Origin: Phlebopus portentosus
Lineage: Eukaryota > Basidiomycota > Agaricomycetes > Boletales > Boletinellaceae
DNA length: 64,000 nt
Direction: 5' to 3'
Assembly: GCA_037892935.1 (NCBI GenBank)
Contig: JAYXKI010000004.1
Location: 1,736,001-1,800,000 of the forward strand
Below are positions 32,338 to 43,320 of the stretch, in pieces. Position 1 is the stretch's first letter. The number at the start of each line of letters is the position of its first letter. A program made the position numbers and the translations under genes. Below the pieces are notes generated by a model. It was not told the origin of the DNA and searched no databases. It saw only the letters and a list, made by a program, of their open reading frames with translations.

Positions 32338-32603
32338 TTGCCGTGAACTCTGCTGAATCACCGCACACTCTATTTATTCTATCAACCCTTGCTGTCATAA
32401 TCATAAATGTAATAACAATATGTAGCTTGTACGAATTCCACAACATAAAATGGGCATATGGAGTAAATGTGATGATCAATGCAATGCGAACGTGAACAGC
32501 AAATAGAAGAGAAGACAGCATAGAACAAAGGAAACAACTAGCACTAAAATTACCAGCAATGAAAGAAGTTGAGATGAGATTATATGTAATAAATTTCTTT
32601 CCG

Positions 32604-33064
32604 CCCGTTCATCGCCCGCCACATTGATCGCCCAGTGATCACCCGCAGATCACCTGCAGATCGCCCACTGAATGTCCCGCTGATCGCCCACTGAATGCAG
32701 TGGACGGCCCGCTGATCACCCGCTGATCGCCCACTGATCGCCCACCCAGTGGCGAAATTACAAATCACGTCAAGTGTGACATTTGAAATCTCACAAAGAG
32801 GGAAATCGCGAGTGACTTAATAAATTGCCACCATGATGCAACTTCAAATTTCCCTTTCCGTGGCAAACATGTTGCAATTTATAATCTCGGATGAGTCGAA
32901 ACCCCTTTTGCAATCAATTACGCAATTTATTGTCTGAACAAAGCTGACAGGCACGTTGCATTAATAAGTCACGACCCTGCCGCAATCATTGACGCAATTA
33001 TTAATTTCGTTTCTACTTTCGCTCGTTATCGCGGCCCTGCCGAAACCGACCTTTGCCTGCTGTG
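32604..33064 (-). repeat. Right terminal inverted repeat with subterminal array
   Basis: This is the inverse copy of 29613-30070. The inner part (about 32604-32745) is an array of CGCCCACTGATCGCCC-like units, the inverse of the left array but with different unit number and order. Confidence 0.85.
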
Positions 33065-33268
33065 TATGTCTGTCTTGCATTATCATAATATCAATGGTAT
33101 CAATTGAGAGCACGTGTGATATCTAATCTGATCTAGATTGCTGATCACGCACGCTGTGAACACAAGGCAAGGCACCTGCTTTCGGCCGTCCCGTCTCGTC
33201 TCCTATTATATCCCCAACAAAGTCCCACTCAATCATCCCTTCTTACCCAGAGGCCACCACAACCTATC

Positions 33269-34972
33269 ATGTCCGCAGTCGACGACGACCTAGCATCCTC
33301 CAGCGCACCAGCGTCGTCGTCCAGGCCCCGCCTGTCGCACAGCGCGACCAGAAACGCCCTTCATTGCGAGTGCCACAACTGGGTTATTAATCACGCGTCA
33401 CCGTCACCTTACTCGAGTCCGCACTCTGCGTCTCTGCCCTCACCGCCGGAAAGCCCCCCGCTTGATCCATACGCGGATATCGACCTCGACTCGATCTCCT
33501 CGTTCCCTTCCGTATCATCAAGCGTCTTCTTTTCGTCTAGTGCTGGGTCACCTCATTCTCAGCCACGAAATCTAGAACATGAACATGATGGTCTCATAAT
33601 TCCCTCGCTTACGCTTCCATCTAAGTTGCAACAGCCAACACCTTATGGTCAGACATTAGGCGATTTATCACTCCTGCTCGTTGGGCCGTCTGGCGGTGGC
33701 AAGACTGCCCTGGCAGAGTTCCTTGCTGATAGCGACGAAATTCTAGACGTATCGGAATGGGAAGATATCGACGGTGGACGCATCCTACGCGCATCGACGG
33801 ACTGGATAGAAGAGTATGATCCACATGGCCTTGAACGTTTCGAAGGCTCAGAGAACGTCAGTTTCACTGAGCTCGATGGGTTCGATTATGTTGTGAATGT
33901 GAGTCACGTGTGTCTTTAGCTTCGCGGAACGGAATGATAATGTCGCAATATTCAGCCGAAATGTGTGGCGGAGCGCGTTCTCAAACACATTCATAATGCG
34001 TTTGACGATGTCCGAGACCAAATCGAAAGCAAGCCATCGTCGACGCTTTTGCATTCTCTTTTGTCTTCGTCTCACTCGCCCCTTTATACCGCCTTGATCT
34101 ACGTCACCGCAACTCGTGAGTATTTTTTAACTTCTCATGTACAGTATTCTCATGCTAGGCGTGAAATAGCATTGACAGAACAGGATCGTGAAATTGTATC
34201 GATACTGTCGTCTTCAATACCTGTCATTCTTGTTTGCACGGCGGCCCTTTCATCAGCCGTTACTTCCTTTTCTCACGGTGTGGCCTCTCCGCCAAAGCTC
34301 GCGAGCTTCCAGCCTCATTCCCAACTGTCGCTCCGAACTGGCCTCTTCTGTTCCCCACAGACAATTTCCACACTTCGTATCGAATCAGCTGACCGCTTCA
34401 TGAGATGGCGCGAAGCAGAGCGTTGCGTGGAGAATATTATTCCTACAATACGGAGCGGGAACAAACTGTACTCCTTTAATGGGCAACGTCGCTCCGCTGT
34501 TACTAGGTACTCTGCAGATGCCGAAGAGATTGAAGAGTGGAACAAGGCGACCTGGGAAGCTATGTTGTCTGAAGACTTTGCCCGACGATTGCGACAGACG
34601 CGTTCGTCGAAAAAGTCGACGTCCAGTTTCGACTCTTCTTCGTTGGCAAATAGCATCTTATTTAGGGAAACACCATGCTTCACGCCTTCCCTGGATCCTC
34701 TCCATTTGCGCTCCCTCGTGCTTCTTTCCGTGTCACTCTTTGCGCCACGTTCTCCGATAGCATCAAGGCCTTCACGTTCAAAATCGAAGGGCGTGGCAAT
34801 GGACGAGACGCATTCAACGGTACGCCCACGTGCTTCGAATTCAAGGGGCCGATCAAGAAAAGGTCAGCATAAGAGAGATGCTATAAGCGATAGATGGCGT
34901 ATTTGGCGTTGGGGTCTTGCCCTTTTCTGCGCTGGAGTTGGCATTGGTTGCGTTCTTTCAGCCATTGCATAA
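33269..34972 (+). CDS. Tail-anchored P-loop NTPase-like protein
   Basis: Two exons, 33269-33898 and 33956-34972, give 548 residues; the 57-nt GT-AG intron keeps phase. After a Ser/Pro-rich N-terminus, a Walker A motif VGPSGGGKTAL lies near residue 138 (at about 33680-33712), followed by SEWEDIDGGR and ELDGFDYVVN segments. The remainder includes REIVSILSSSIPVILVCTAAL and a basic Ser/Arg-rich linker. The last 20 residues (GLALFCAGVGIGCVLSAIA) form a hydrophobic C-terminal helix, suggesting tail anchoring with the P-loop domain facing the cytosol. It resembles septin/GTPase-like P-loop proteins seen in basidiomycetes, but I cannot assign a named family or substrate. A second possible intron near 34118 would give a frameshift, so it is not used. 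Confidence 0.75.
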
Positions 34973-35375
34973 CTTCACCCATATTGCACCCTCTGGAGAC
35001 TGGGGTTCAGCACCTCGCTGTGATCATTCTGTATGGTTTCTTTGTCTATTGCTTCCACCCAATTCCGCTCTTTATTATACACTTTCGTTGTCGTTCCCGT
35101 CTTCTACCACTGAACCCCTTGCCATCTGCCTATATCGCACTTGTAATACTAGTTGCTGATCCGACCAGGGCTCATCATTAAGCCCCTCGCTTTTGTATAC
35201 AGCCGTCTGGGACGTGTATTGTTTAGTCTGTTTTATCATCATACCGTGATTATTACCTTTTTTTTCAGTTGTCCGTTTGAACACTCGTTTGTTGATATAG
35301 ATGACGCCTGCAAAGGAGCAGATAAATATATTACACATTTTCCAAGATTACAACTCAGGATAGCATCCAGTAGCG
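34973..35375. other. Convergent intergenic region
   Basis: This lies between the 3' ends of the P-loop gene (plus) and the FunK1-like gene (minus). It is T-rich with no supported gene and presumably holds both 3' UTRs. Confidence 0.45.
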
Positions 35376-35913
35376 CTAAGCTCTCCGAGGGGGGAAATCT
35401 TCCAGTCCAGGCATGTCCCAGTCTATCAACGTACCGGAACCATCCCTATTTATGATGATATGTCGTGCGGCGACAGTACCATGAATGATACCCGCCTCCT
35501 CCTTCAACGCGACTAAGCCTAAGAAAAATAAGATGAGATACATATGCAAAAGAAAAAGTTTGGATGGAAGAAATATTGTAGATGAACGCACCTTCAAATG
35601 CATCTTTGGTAACTGAAAAGAGTTGTAGAGCGTCCTTGAATGTGCGTATGTCGCCCCGAGGTTGAGGGGCGAGTATGTGGCGGACTCTACGGCCGGGTTG
35701 GAGTGGCATTAATGGGTTTTTCGAGCGGGTAGTATACTTCGAGGACGTCTTGCTTTTCTTCTTTGGACTCGCGGGCAGTGATGCGGACGAGACTCTTTTC
35801 TTGGTTTCAGGAAGCATGTTCGCGTCTATGATCGCGTCTGTATTCGTGCGGGTGCTCGTCGCGTTGATGAAAGGATTGGCTTTTGCACTTTGAGATTCTT
35901 GTGTGGAAGTCAT
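35376..35913 (-). CDS. Truncated FunK1-like kinase fragment with degenerate catalytic loop
   Basis: Exon 1 starts at the ATG at 35913. It encodes a basic N-terminus (SPKKKSKTSSK) and GRRVRHILAPQPRG...FKDALQLFSVTKDAFEG. After a GT-AG intron, exon 2 gives LVALKEEAGIIHGTVAARHI and GTLIDWDMPGLEDFPP, and stops at 35376. The order KAG-type helix, HRD-like loop, then LIDWD matches fungal-specific FunK1 kinases. Here the HRD position reads HGT and the catalytic Asp is missing. The protein has only about 160 residues, so both the N-lobe and most of the C-lobe are absent. It is probably inactive as a kinase: a relict or a short pseudokinase. Its start lies 166 bp from the divergent VPS28 gene. Confidence 0.5.
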
Positions 35914-36079
35914 GACGGCTGATCAACAAAAGGCTATCATTAGCAGTTAGCGCACGCGCGTCATGACGGACTGATATGGACGGACCGCGTCGATCACTAC
36001 GCCGATCTGCGGGATTTGAACTCGCGTCATCATCTCACGCGGGTGCACCTCCTCACCTAACTTCTTCGTTCTTCTCAAG

Positions 36080-37078
36080 ATGTCTGCTCAAGCCCCGATT
36101 TCACTCGACGAAGAAGTCCGATTATACACAAACAACGCAGAAAGGGAGAAATACAGCCTTCTTGCGACGCTATTCGGTGTCATCGTAGCGCTCGATTACT
36201 TGGAGCGGGCGTACGTCCGAGATGCCGTACCTGCAGCCGAGTGAGTCTCTGCTTCTTTTCAGCTTCGGCCGCGCAACAAAGAGTACTGAGCAATATGCAA
36301 CATGACTTGTTTGGTTGACGATGAAGAGGTATTCTCCAGCATGTACGCGTCTGCTGTCGCAGTATAAGACGATGCTCAAACTCGTCGCTGATGACGTACC
36401 CTCGATAGAAGAGTTCATGGCCCGATACCGAGTGTGTTTACCGTCTCATCTTCTGAAGGGAGCTGATCTGATCATGTGCATGTGTGGTATAGATGGATAA
36501 TCCCGCTGCTCTCCACCGCATTAAAGTCGGTGTACCTGCCACTGTAGAACATTCCAGTGATGCAGGGCCAGAGACAGGCAAATGGGTGGCAGAAACTACA
36601 CAGGTACACTCGATTTTCCTTACTTGAGCATTCTCTCTTTGCTCATGCTTGTTGTGTATGCAGAGCTTCATCACGTTCATGGATGCTTTACGATTGCGTA
36701 TGCGTGCAAAGGATCAGTTGCACCCGATCTTGCAAGGTCTTATGACAAATTATGCCCGATTCAAGGCAAGCAAGGATTGGGAGGGTCGTAGCAGAATGGT
36801 CTCATGGTACGCCCTGTTTTTGTGCGCTGTTCTGTTATTTCGTTGATGTGACGCGTCTCGTATGTTTCAGGCTTATCACGTTAAATGGGATGAAGGCATC
36901 AGAGGAAATCACCGAAGAGCAATCGCGACAGGTGCTCAGGTTACGCTACATTATGCGAACTACCCGACTGACTATTTCTTTGTCTTCCTGCTAGCTGCTT
37001 TTTGATGTTGACTACGCCTACGCGGAATTCTTCCGTAGTCTAAGTGGAGAATCGGATGCCAAAGGCAGCTCAACATAG
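36080..37078 (+). CDS. VPS28: VPS28, ESCRT-I subunit
   Basis: Six exons are read: 36080-36240, 36329-36431, 36493-36603, 36664-36806, 36871-36931 and 36995-37078. Their total of 663 nt gives 220 residues, the usual length of VPS28. The N-terminal core has REKYSLLATLFGVIVALDYLER and DAVPAAEY; then SQYKTMLKLV, the short linker ending PATVEH, and a C-terminal four-helix domain (FITFMDALRLRMRAKDQLHP through LLFDVDYAYAEFFRSL). VPS28 joins VPS23 and VPS37 in ESCRT-I. It acts on endosomal membranes in sorting ubiquitinated cargo into multivesicular bodies, and its C-terminal domain contacts ESCRT-II. It looks intact. Confidence 0.93.
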
Positions 37079-37215
37079 ATGGTCTGACGTATCAACCTTA
37101 CTCCCCTGGAGCGCACGTACGCTAAAACAAAAAGATAAATGTACATATATACCATACAGCAATCCCAAGAAATCGGAATTCCCTGATGACACCCGTAACC
37201 GGGAGGTTCTACGGC

Positions 37216-38782
37216 TTACGCAGCTACGTGGCCTCTAGATGGCTTGACGTCCTGACCGATCAATCCATTGTTAAATGACCCTACCCGTGGCAAATGAATG
37301 AGCTCTCCGGCATCATTGCGTTCCACTCTTGTCTGCATCATCTCCACTACGATTGGCTGACCAGCCGAATTGTGGCTACTGAGATTGCGCGAATCCGATG
37401 GTGCTTCTGTGCAGACTCCGAGGCCTATGATGGCGGTGAAGACAAGTCCCTGCATACATCCTGTCAGAATTCCATAGTAACTCGCACAGATGAACCGAGC
37501 CTTACCACCACGGGACAGATCCGTGTTATACGTCGTCAGCAATGCATATTCTTGACTGACATAGGGAGACTTACTGCATCAAGGAAGAAATAATGCTACC
37601 AGTCATTGATTGTGTACGTCACGATGACCGCGACGTGAACTTGAGTTTTGCGGTGAGCGTACCAATGCTGCCCAAAAAGCAAAGGATGGCTGGTGCAGTG
37701 ATGAGTGGGCCGTGGTTACTCCGGTTGTAATAATATGGCAGTAGTAGGACTGCAGAGGTCAGTGAATAGATGGATAATGTTATACTATTGTAATATATCA
37801 CAGTGCTCATGTTATAACATTATAATTCCGACCTGTATAATTATATAAAATGGAAGGCATTTTTATAAAATAGACAAATACCTTATCCTAGCCAAAAAGG
37901 GCAAAATCGTAGTATTCTCAAGAGCACCCAATCACAATACATGTTGACCCATACTGATATACATTGCTGCAATGGCGCAGTTGTAAAAGATCCTCAGTAT
38001 CTTGAGGATGTAAGTTCAATGTCAGTTAAAAATCCTTATTTTCATACAATGACCAGTCTTATTTTATAATTGTATCCATGTTGTAATATAATAAGAACTA
38101 TGGGTTATCATAATGAGGATTACGAGATATTACAATAGAATAACATTGTCCATCTATTCACCGACCTCTGCAGTCCTGCCACTGTCATATTATTATAATC
38201 AGAGCAACAACAGGTGGATGAGTTTGTTCTTTGCCCATACGATGCACAACTGATAGATCTAACGTGTTTCAAATGTTACAGATCAATACCATTCTGCGGT
38301 AGTGACAGATATAATTACCATGTAGGCATCTCCGAGGATAATTTGCACGGTATAGACGGAGATTTGCAGCCACGTAAAAAGGGTCCGAAGGCTTGCTCAA
38401 ATATGCATCCGAGCTGTTTGTGTCCGAAACACGAACAAAGGCATTGATTATTCGTTGAATATCTATAGCTAAATGCTGCGTGCCTCTGATTTCAGATATC
38501 GATTCATCCAGCATTGTCGTCAAAAAACGTACGGAGAGCGCCAGCGCATACTGTACATCCCGGTAGCCACAGCCAGTATAGTCTGGTTCAGACGGCTTTC
38601 TAACTTCGGTACGGAGGTATACAGGGCGATCCCGCAGAAGACTAGTACTGTGAATCCTCCTGACGTCCCATTGAGTGCATAAGGATGCGTAGTGCTGCAA
38701 TGGAAAATGGACTCACCGAACAGAACAGAACTGCTTCGAGCAAGACGGCAATAAACGTCGCTTCGCTAACTCCAAGAGCCAT
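37216..38782 (-). pseudogene. Multi-TM membrane protein gene interrupted by an inverted-repeat element
   Basis: The minus-strand exons are: start MALGVSEATFIAVLLEAVL (ATG 38782); GDAYM and YQLCIVWAKNK after an intron; AILCFLGSIGTL; then a C-terminal part with GCMQGLVFTAIIGLG and QPIVVEMMQTRVER. The order resembles agaricomycete seven-TM hypothetical proteins that have GDAFMIYRxxIVWxxN and a tail with xxVxVxMTRxxxR. A 0.47-kb inverted-repeat element (37728-38195) sits between the fourth and fifth TM regions. Joining the flanks leaves stops nearby, and the first exon has extra bases compared with the copies at 44502 and 51504, so this copy looks dead. Function of the family is unknown. Confidence 0.55.
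37728..38195. mobile_element. MITE-like inverted-repeat element
   Basis: The ends are inverse copies over about 65 bp. The left end runs ATAATATGGCAGTAGTAGGA... through ...TAGATGGATAATGTTATACT, and the right end is its inverse with a few mismatches. The interior is AT-rich with no coding frame. TA flanks both ends (37728-37729 and 38194-38195), so a TA target duplication as in Tc1/mariner MITEs is plausible; the exact edge is uncertain by a few bases. Confidence 0.72.
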
Positions 38783-39724
38783 GATGATCCCGACATGTCG
38801 GTTCTTTGTTGAAACTAGTAGTATGCTGCCTTTTTTGTTAATTTATTCCGCTGAAAGAAGCTCTATATAGAGCCTTTGGGCGGCAGACTTGTTAATCTAT
38901 TCGAGTTACAGAGCAATATTTCGCAAGTTATCAGCGCACTATAGTTATGCCAGTACGACATCTAAATCTTTACTGCGCGCGTTGATTGCACGTATCATCA
39001 GCGCCTTGCGATGACAACAGAGCCGCATTTTGGGTGTTTTCCAATGTGTCTGGCCTATCCCAGGCGAGGGTCGCGAATAGTTCGGTCCTTGCAGTCTGGA
39101 TCTTTCCTTATGGACAGGAATACGGACAATGCTGAATCAAGATCATCTATAAGTCTTGATGTAGCTTGAAGTAATCGAAACAGGAGTGCGGCGATGTCGG
39201 TGTGCAATCATCTTAATTGGTACTCCCATCCATGATCGTTGTTCCCTGCATGCGTATTTAATCATGTCGTGACAGGGATCTCATCCTCCAAAGGACAGTA
39301 GCGACCCGGAACGAGATAATAATAACTTCCGAGAATGGGCGGCGTCTCTCGTGTCCACATAAGAGGCGAAAACTGTTGATGCTGCTGTCATATTTCTCTT
39401 GGCAACATGATTGGGAAGCGGTTTCGCGGACCACCTTCGACGAACTTGAAAGGTGCATGGAGTTTGCAAACTCATAGCGTGCCAGTGCCGGAAGAGACAT
39501 GGTTTACATTAATCACAAGATGTCGAGCGACAAGCATAATTTCTGTTGAACAATGAAGATGGCAGCTTGAAGAAATTCAAGCAAGTCAGTGCACTGTCTT
39601 ATCTTTGTTCGCACGTATACCGATCTCGAAGCACACACATCACAAAGGATACTCATATTTACCAAAGCGACTATGTCAGGCGGAGAAAGCACCTGGAGAA
39701 GTTTGGGCCTTCAACATGCTCCCA
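38783..39724. other. Intergenic interval
   Basis: This lies between the start of the broken membrane gene and the 3' end of the dynamin-like gene. No supported gene or repeat was seen; short frames only. Confidence 0.4.
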
Positions 39725-42687
39725 TCAGACCCCAAAAGAAGCTAAACTATTGAGTCTAATGACTAATTCCTGAAGCCTGTCCCGGCGAACTTCTAGGCTA
39801 TGGCGGCGATGCGTTATTTCAGGGTCTTCGCTAAGATAGCGCTTTGCCGTATCCTTGTCGGCCTTGTCCAATCTCAGCCCCGAAAATAGTGCCGCGTTCA
39901 TGCCGCTACGGAGACCCTTTAGGAAATCGACGTCAATGAGACGCGGTAAATTGTCGATTATCCGCTATTATAGGCAACAGTTCAATAAGTATTCTGTTCA
40001 GAGCAATTGTGATACGCAGGAACCAGTACCTTGTAGGCAATACGGAAGAATGCTGAGGCCTCGGCCATTATAACAAGTTCCTGCTCGTACGGTTCTGAAA
40101 CGCCTATATGCGGTATATCTTCTTCGCGGCAACGGATGCCAATTCCTGCGAGACTCTCCAGGATGCGGCGAATGTCGTCTGAATCGATGGAAATTCCTGC
40201 CTGTTTCTTCTGAACCACAGGTCAAGCCGAGCACCGAATTCGAATGTAAAAGAGATTTACCTGCCGTTGTTGGCGGAAAGACATGAAGAATTTGTTTCTT
40301 TCAGACAAGTAAACATTGTTTAACGTGAACGGGTCCTTTTCAAGCTCGAGAAGCCAAGCAATACGGTCGAGCGTGGCTCTCCTCGCGCGCTGCAGTTCAA
40401 AGTTGACTATATGCCTAGATATGAATGTCACTTTGATACAAGTTGAAAAGAATCAAGGAACTGAGTACCTCACATCGTCGAAAAGACCGCCGCTTTTATA
40501 CTTGCCGAAAGTTTGGCCAATAAGGTCGTCAAGACACCTCTGATAGGCAACGTTTACCTTTTCAAAGCAGGCTCGCGAGTGTTGCTGCCATAAAATGAAG
40601 CGTTCTTCAATAAACTGAACTTTAGCTCTGTAGGGAGTATTGTGTGGTAGCTCCCTTGTTACCGTGCTAGAAACCATGGCAACCAAATAAGGTACTTTCG
40701 GAGTCTCCGGAATGGCAGATGCTTACCGATCAATACAGTCACGCATATCATCGAGGAACATTGGCTCTTCGGGTGAGTCAAAGCTGTAGCCCGTCTCCTT
40801 TTCCATCTCACTCTTCAAGAATGGAATGAAGTTGGGTGTCGTGGTCTTTATATCAGCCTTGAACTCTGCATAAGCAGGGCGACATTTCTGAAGTAGACCT
40901 TCGTGTCCGGAAAGCCCTCGGACATAATCCCCAAGTTGTGCATCAAACTCTGCAATCAGTTGCAGAAGCTCGATTGTCGGATCCTCAGAAGGTGGTGCCG
41001 ACAGATCGTCCAGTTCCCGTTGTGTATCGAGCAAAGCTGAACGCAGGGTTTGCCTCAGTCGAGGCAATCTGTATATGAAATACGACCATCAGCACGATGA
41101 AGCGGACAAATTGACAAGGTGCATCAAAACATAGCGCAAGATGAACGTACGTCTTCTCGATCAGCCTGCTCAAGAGTACGCTCAGGTGAGCTGTCAAGTT
41201 TGGTACTCCCATACGCTGCCTTATGCTAGACACTTGGTCACACCATGGCGATTCACTGGAAAAGAATTTCATCTCGCGATCACGGTTCTCGTCATACGTG
41301 ATCTTTGATTTTAGCTCAGCCGCGCTTGCTAGTTTTGTGACGTAGTAACCATGAGTCAGTGGATGCTTCCGGCCCGCGAGTATGTCAAGCCACGCGTCAT
41401 GCTCGCCCGGAAGCAGAGTGTCTGGCTTTGTGAGCACACCTTCGGAGATATCAAGAATTTGTCAGAATACGAGAATGAACCTCGACATTGGCATAGGCTG
41501 ACCTATGGTGCGTATACCATCAGGATCCGCTTTCTTGGCAAGCAGAGCAGCCTTCTGATTGTGGATATCGTCTGTAATAAAGTCGACATTATCTCGCAGA
41601 GTATGAAATAATAATATGCTGACCACGCATCGTGACTGTAAGGAGTATGATCGCATTTCCAGCAATCTGTCTCTTAACTAGATCTTCGATGAGATTGATA
41701 TTCTCCCTATCCTCTCCGTCTGCCACATTCGAGATGATACCTACGGAGACGCATGAATGATCATCTCTATAATTTCAACAAGTCACTTTTCGCTCACCGG
41801 GGAGATCTATAAACGTAAGATCCGTGACTACCGGACTGGAGATTTTGATGCATATAACATTCGGGGAGAATTGAAGCTGATGCCCCAATCCAAAGGGAGG
41901 CTGTCCGGGCTGTAGACCACCAAGGTCGAGGTTGACAAAGAATTCCTTCGGTACACTCGGGTTGAGGATTGCTAACTGAGCCCTTCGCAGCATATCTTCC
42001 AAGGTGCTGTGTAAATCGGTATAGGTTAGTAAACTTACTATTCTATTGCAAGGATTGTACCTTTTATCAGTTAGTACCGGACCAAATTTCACTTCTCTCA
42101 CGTTCTGTACCGGGTTACCGAGCTCATCTACTTCTAATCGTAGAGATATTTGACACCTGAACGATTCAGAAGAATATGTCATTCTGCACTCCATAGGGCA
42201 TCTATCGAAAGTAGTTGTCTGAATAGTGACCTATATAGTGTAAGCATTTCGAGCTGACCTTGTGCATGTTCCCTGAGACCGAGGAACAGTGATCTGTATT
42301 TTGTTCGATTCAATGACTCAATGTGAAGAAAGAATCCACTTACCTTGGACATGGCTTCAACGAGGGAGCTTTTACCTATCAAGAGTCTAATGAGCTTATG
42401 CAACAACGGTATACAGTCAACGCTATAGGTACACGTACCCGCAGACTGATTTCCTATAACCACAACGCGAGGCAGATCAACGTCTGCTTGTGCTCTTTAG
42501 AGTGGTGAAGAGTTACGTTAATTCAGGCTCACTGTAAGATGGCGTGATCAAATACTCACCCATGAGCCCTCAGGTCATTGATCAGCTTGATGAGCTCCTG
42601 CACCTTCTTCGCATATGGATGCCCAGCGAAGTCAGCCGACGTTGCATTCGCAGTTCCACGACGAGTACCGTTTGAGGCTGATACCAT
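39725..42687 (-). CDS. Dynamin-family GTPase (Mx/Vps1-like)
   Basis: The ATG is at 42687 (MVSASNGTRRG) and the stop at 39725; many short introns intervene. The GTPase domain has G1 GNQSAGKSSLVEAMSK split by an intron, G3 DLPG in VVTDLTFIDLPG (about 41810-41835), and G4 TKPD in VLTKPDTLLPG (about 41405-41440). A middle/stalk region follows (YDENRDREMKFF, FLDDMRDCIDR). The C-terminal GED-like part has EPYEQELVIMAEASAFFRIAYK, LPRLIDVDFLKGL and HRRHSLEVRRDRLQEL. No PH or proline-rich domain is seen. Dynamins assemble on membranes and use GTP to remodel them. The compact GTPase-stalk-GED layout is like the Mx/Vps1-type proteins common in agaricomycetes. Cargo membrane and role cannot be told from sequence. 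All G motifs are present, so it should be active. Confidence 0.85.
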
Positions 42688-42769
42688 TCTTCGATTCAGT
42701 GTCAGTGGTTGTTGGGACTAGGCTGAAAGCGCTCAGGGATACGGAGTATAAGGGGGAAGTGGGACCCGT

Positions 42770-43320
42770 TAAGTAGTGCAATGAAGCGACCTCGAGGACA
42801 GCAGCTGACTAGCGTCATTTGGAGCACTAATGGCGCGATAATAAGGATTCTGGAGGACGATGTACAAGAAAAGGACGACCTCTTCCTGTATGTTCAGCGT
42901 TGCTGGGAAGCACGCCACGGCGCTGAGGCATGTTGGAAAGGAAGTGGATACTTGGTTCTCTTTTAACTACGTATGTACAAGAAAAGGACGACCTCTTCCT
43001 GTATCTTCAGCGTTGCTGGGAAGCACGCCACGACGCTGAGGCATGTTGGAAAGAGGAGGATACTTGGTTATCTTTTAACTACGCACGGCGCTTAACAGAG
43101 AGACTTTCTATCAAGAACGAAAGGTAACGTGTCATTTACGTAATCTACCCACGAATTTCCACTTCAACCTTAATTCTACGTCTCGACGCTTTCACTTTGT
43201 AATTACACCTAACAGGAGCACACTCTCAGATGCGTATGGCCATCAAAACAATACCATACAATGACAGTTAGTTGTTCAACTTACGACGTAAAGGACACGG
43301 CATAGTAATGACATGAAATG
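42770..43320. repeat. Module A, copy 1 (partial), with an internal tandem duplication
   Basis: This matches 46030-46470 and 49936-50365 but lacks the part containing the DUF2235 first exon. Within it, about 110 bp beginning GTACAAGAAAAGGACGACC are repeated head to tail (about 42860-42972 and 42973-43084) with a few mismatches. No gene is supported in this module. Confidence 0.8.

Larger units (their letters stand above)
29613..33064. mobile_element. TIR transposon-like element (non-autonomous) carrying an SMC1 gene fragment
   Basis: Two long inverted repeats (29613-about 30070 and about 32604-33064) begin CACAGCAGGCAAAGG and are inverse copies of each other, about 95% identical by eye over the first 350 bp. 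The flanks share TAT (29610-29612 and 33065-33067), a likely 3-bp target duplication. CACAG ends with a 3-bp TSD resemble CACTA-type elements, but the superfamily is not certain. Each TIR ends inward in an array of GTGGGCGATCAGCG-like repeats. No transposase is present. The interior holds the intron-containing 3' half of SMC1, so this looks like DNA-level capture of host sequence. Confidence 0.8.

Noticed and set aside
34118..34160. Apparent GTGAGT...CTAG intron in the P-loop gene
   Set aside because: Removing it causes an immediate frameshift stop, whereas the unspliced frame is open to the TM tail.
35153..35455. Plus-strand frames downstream of the P-loop gene
   Set aside because: T-rich, no family match and partly opposite the FunK1-like gene; looks like 3' UTR.
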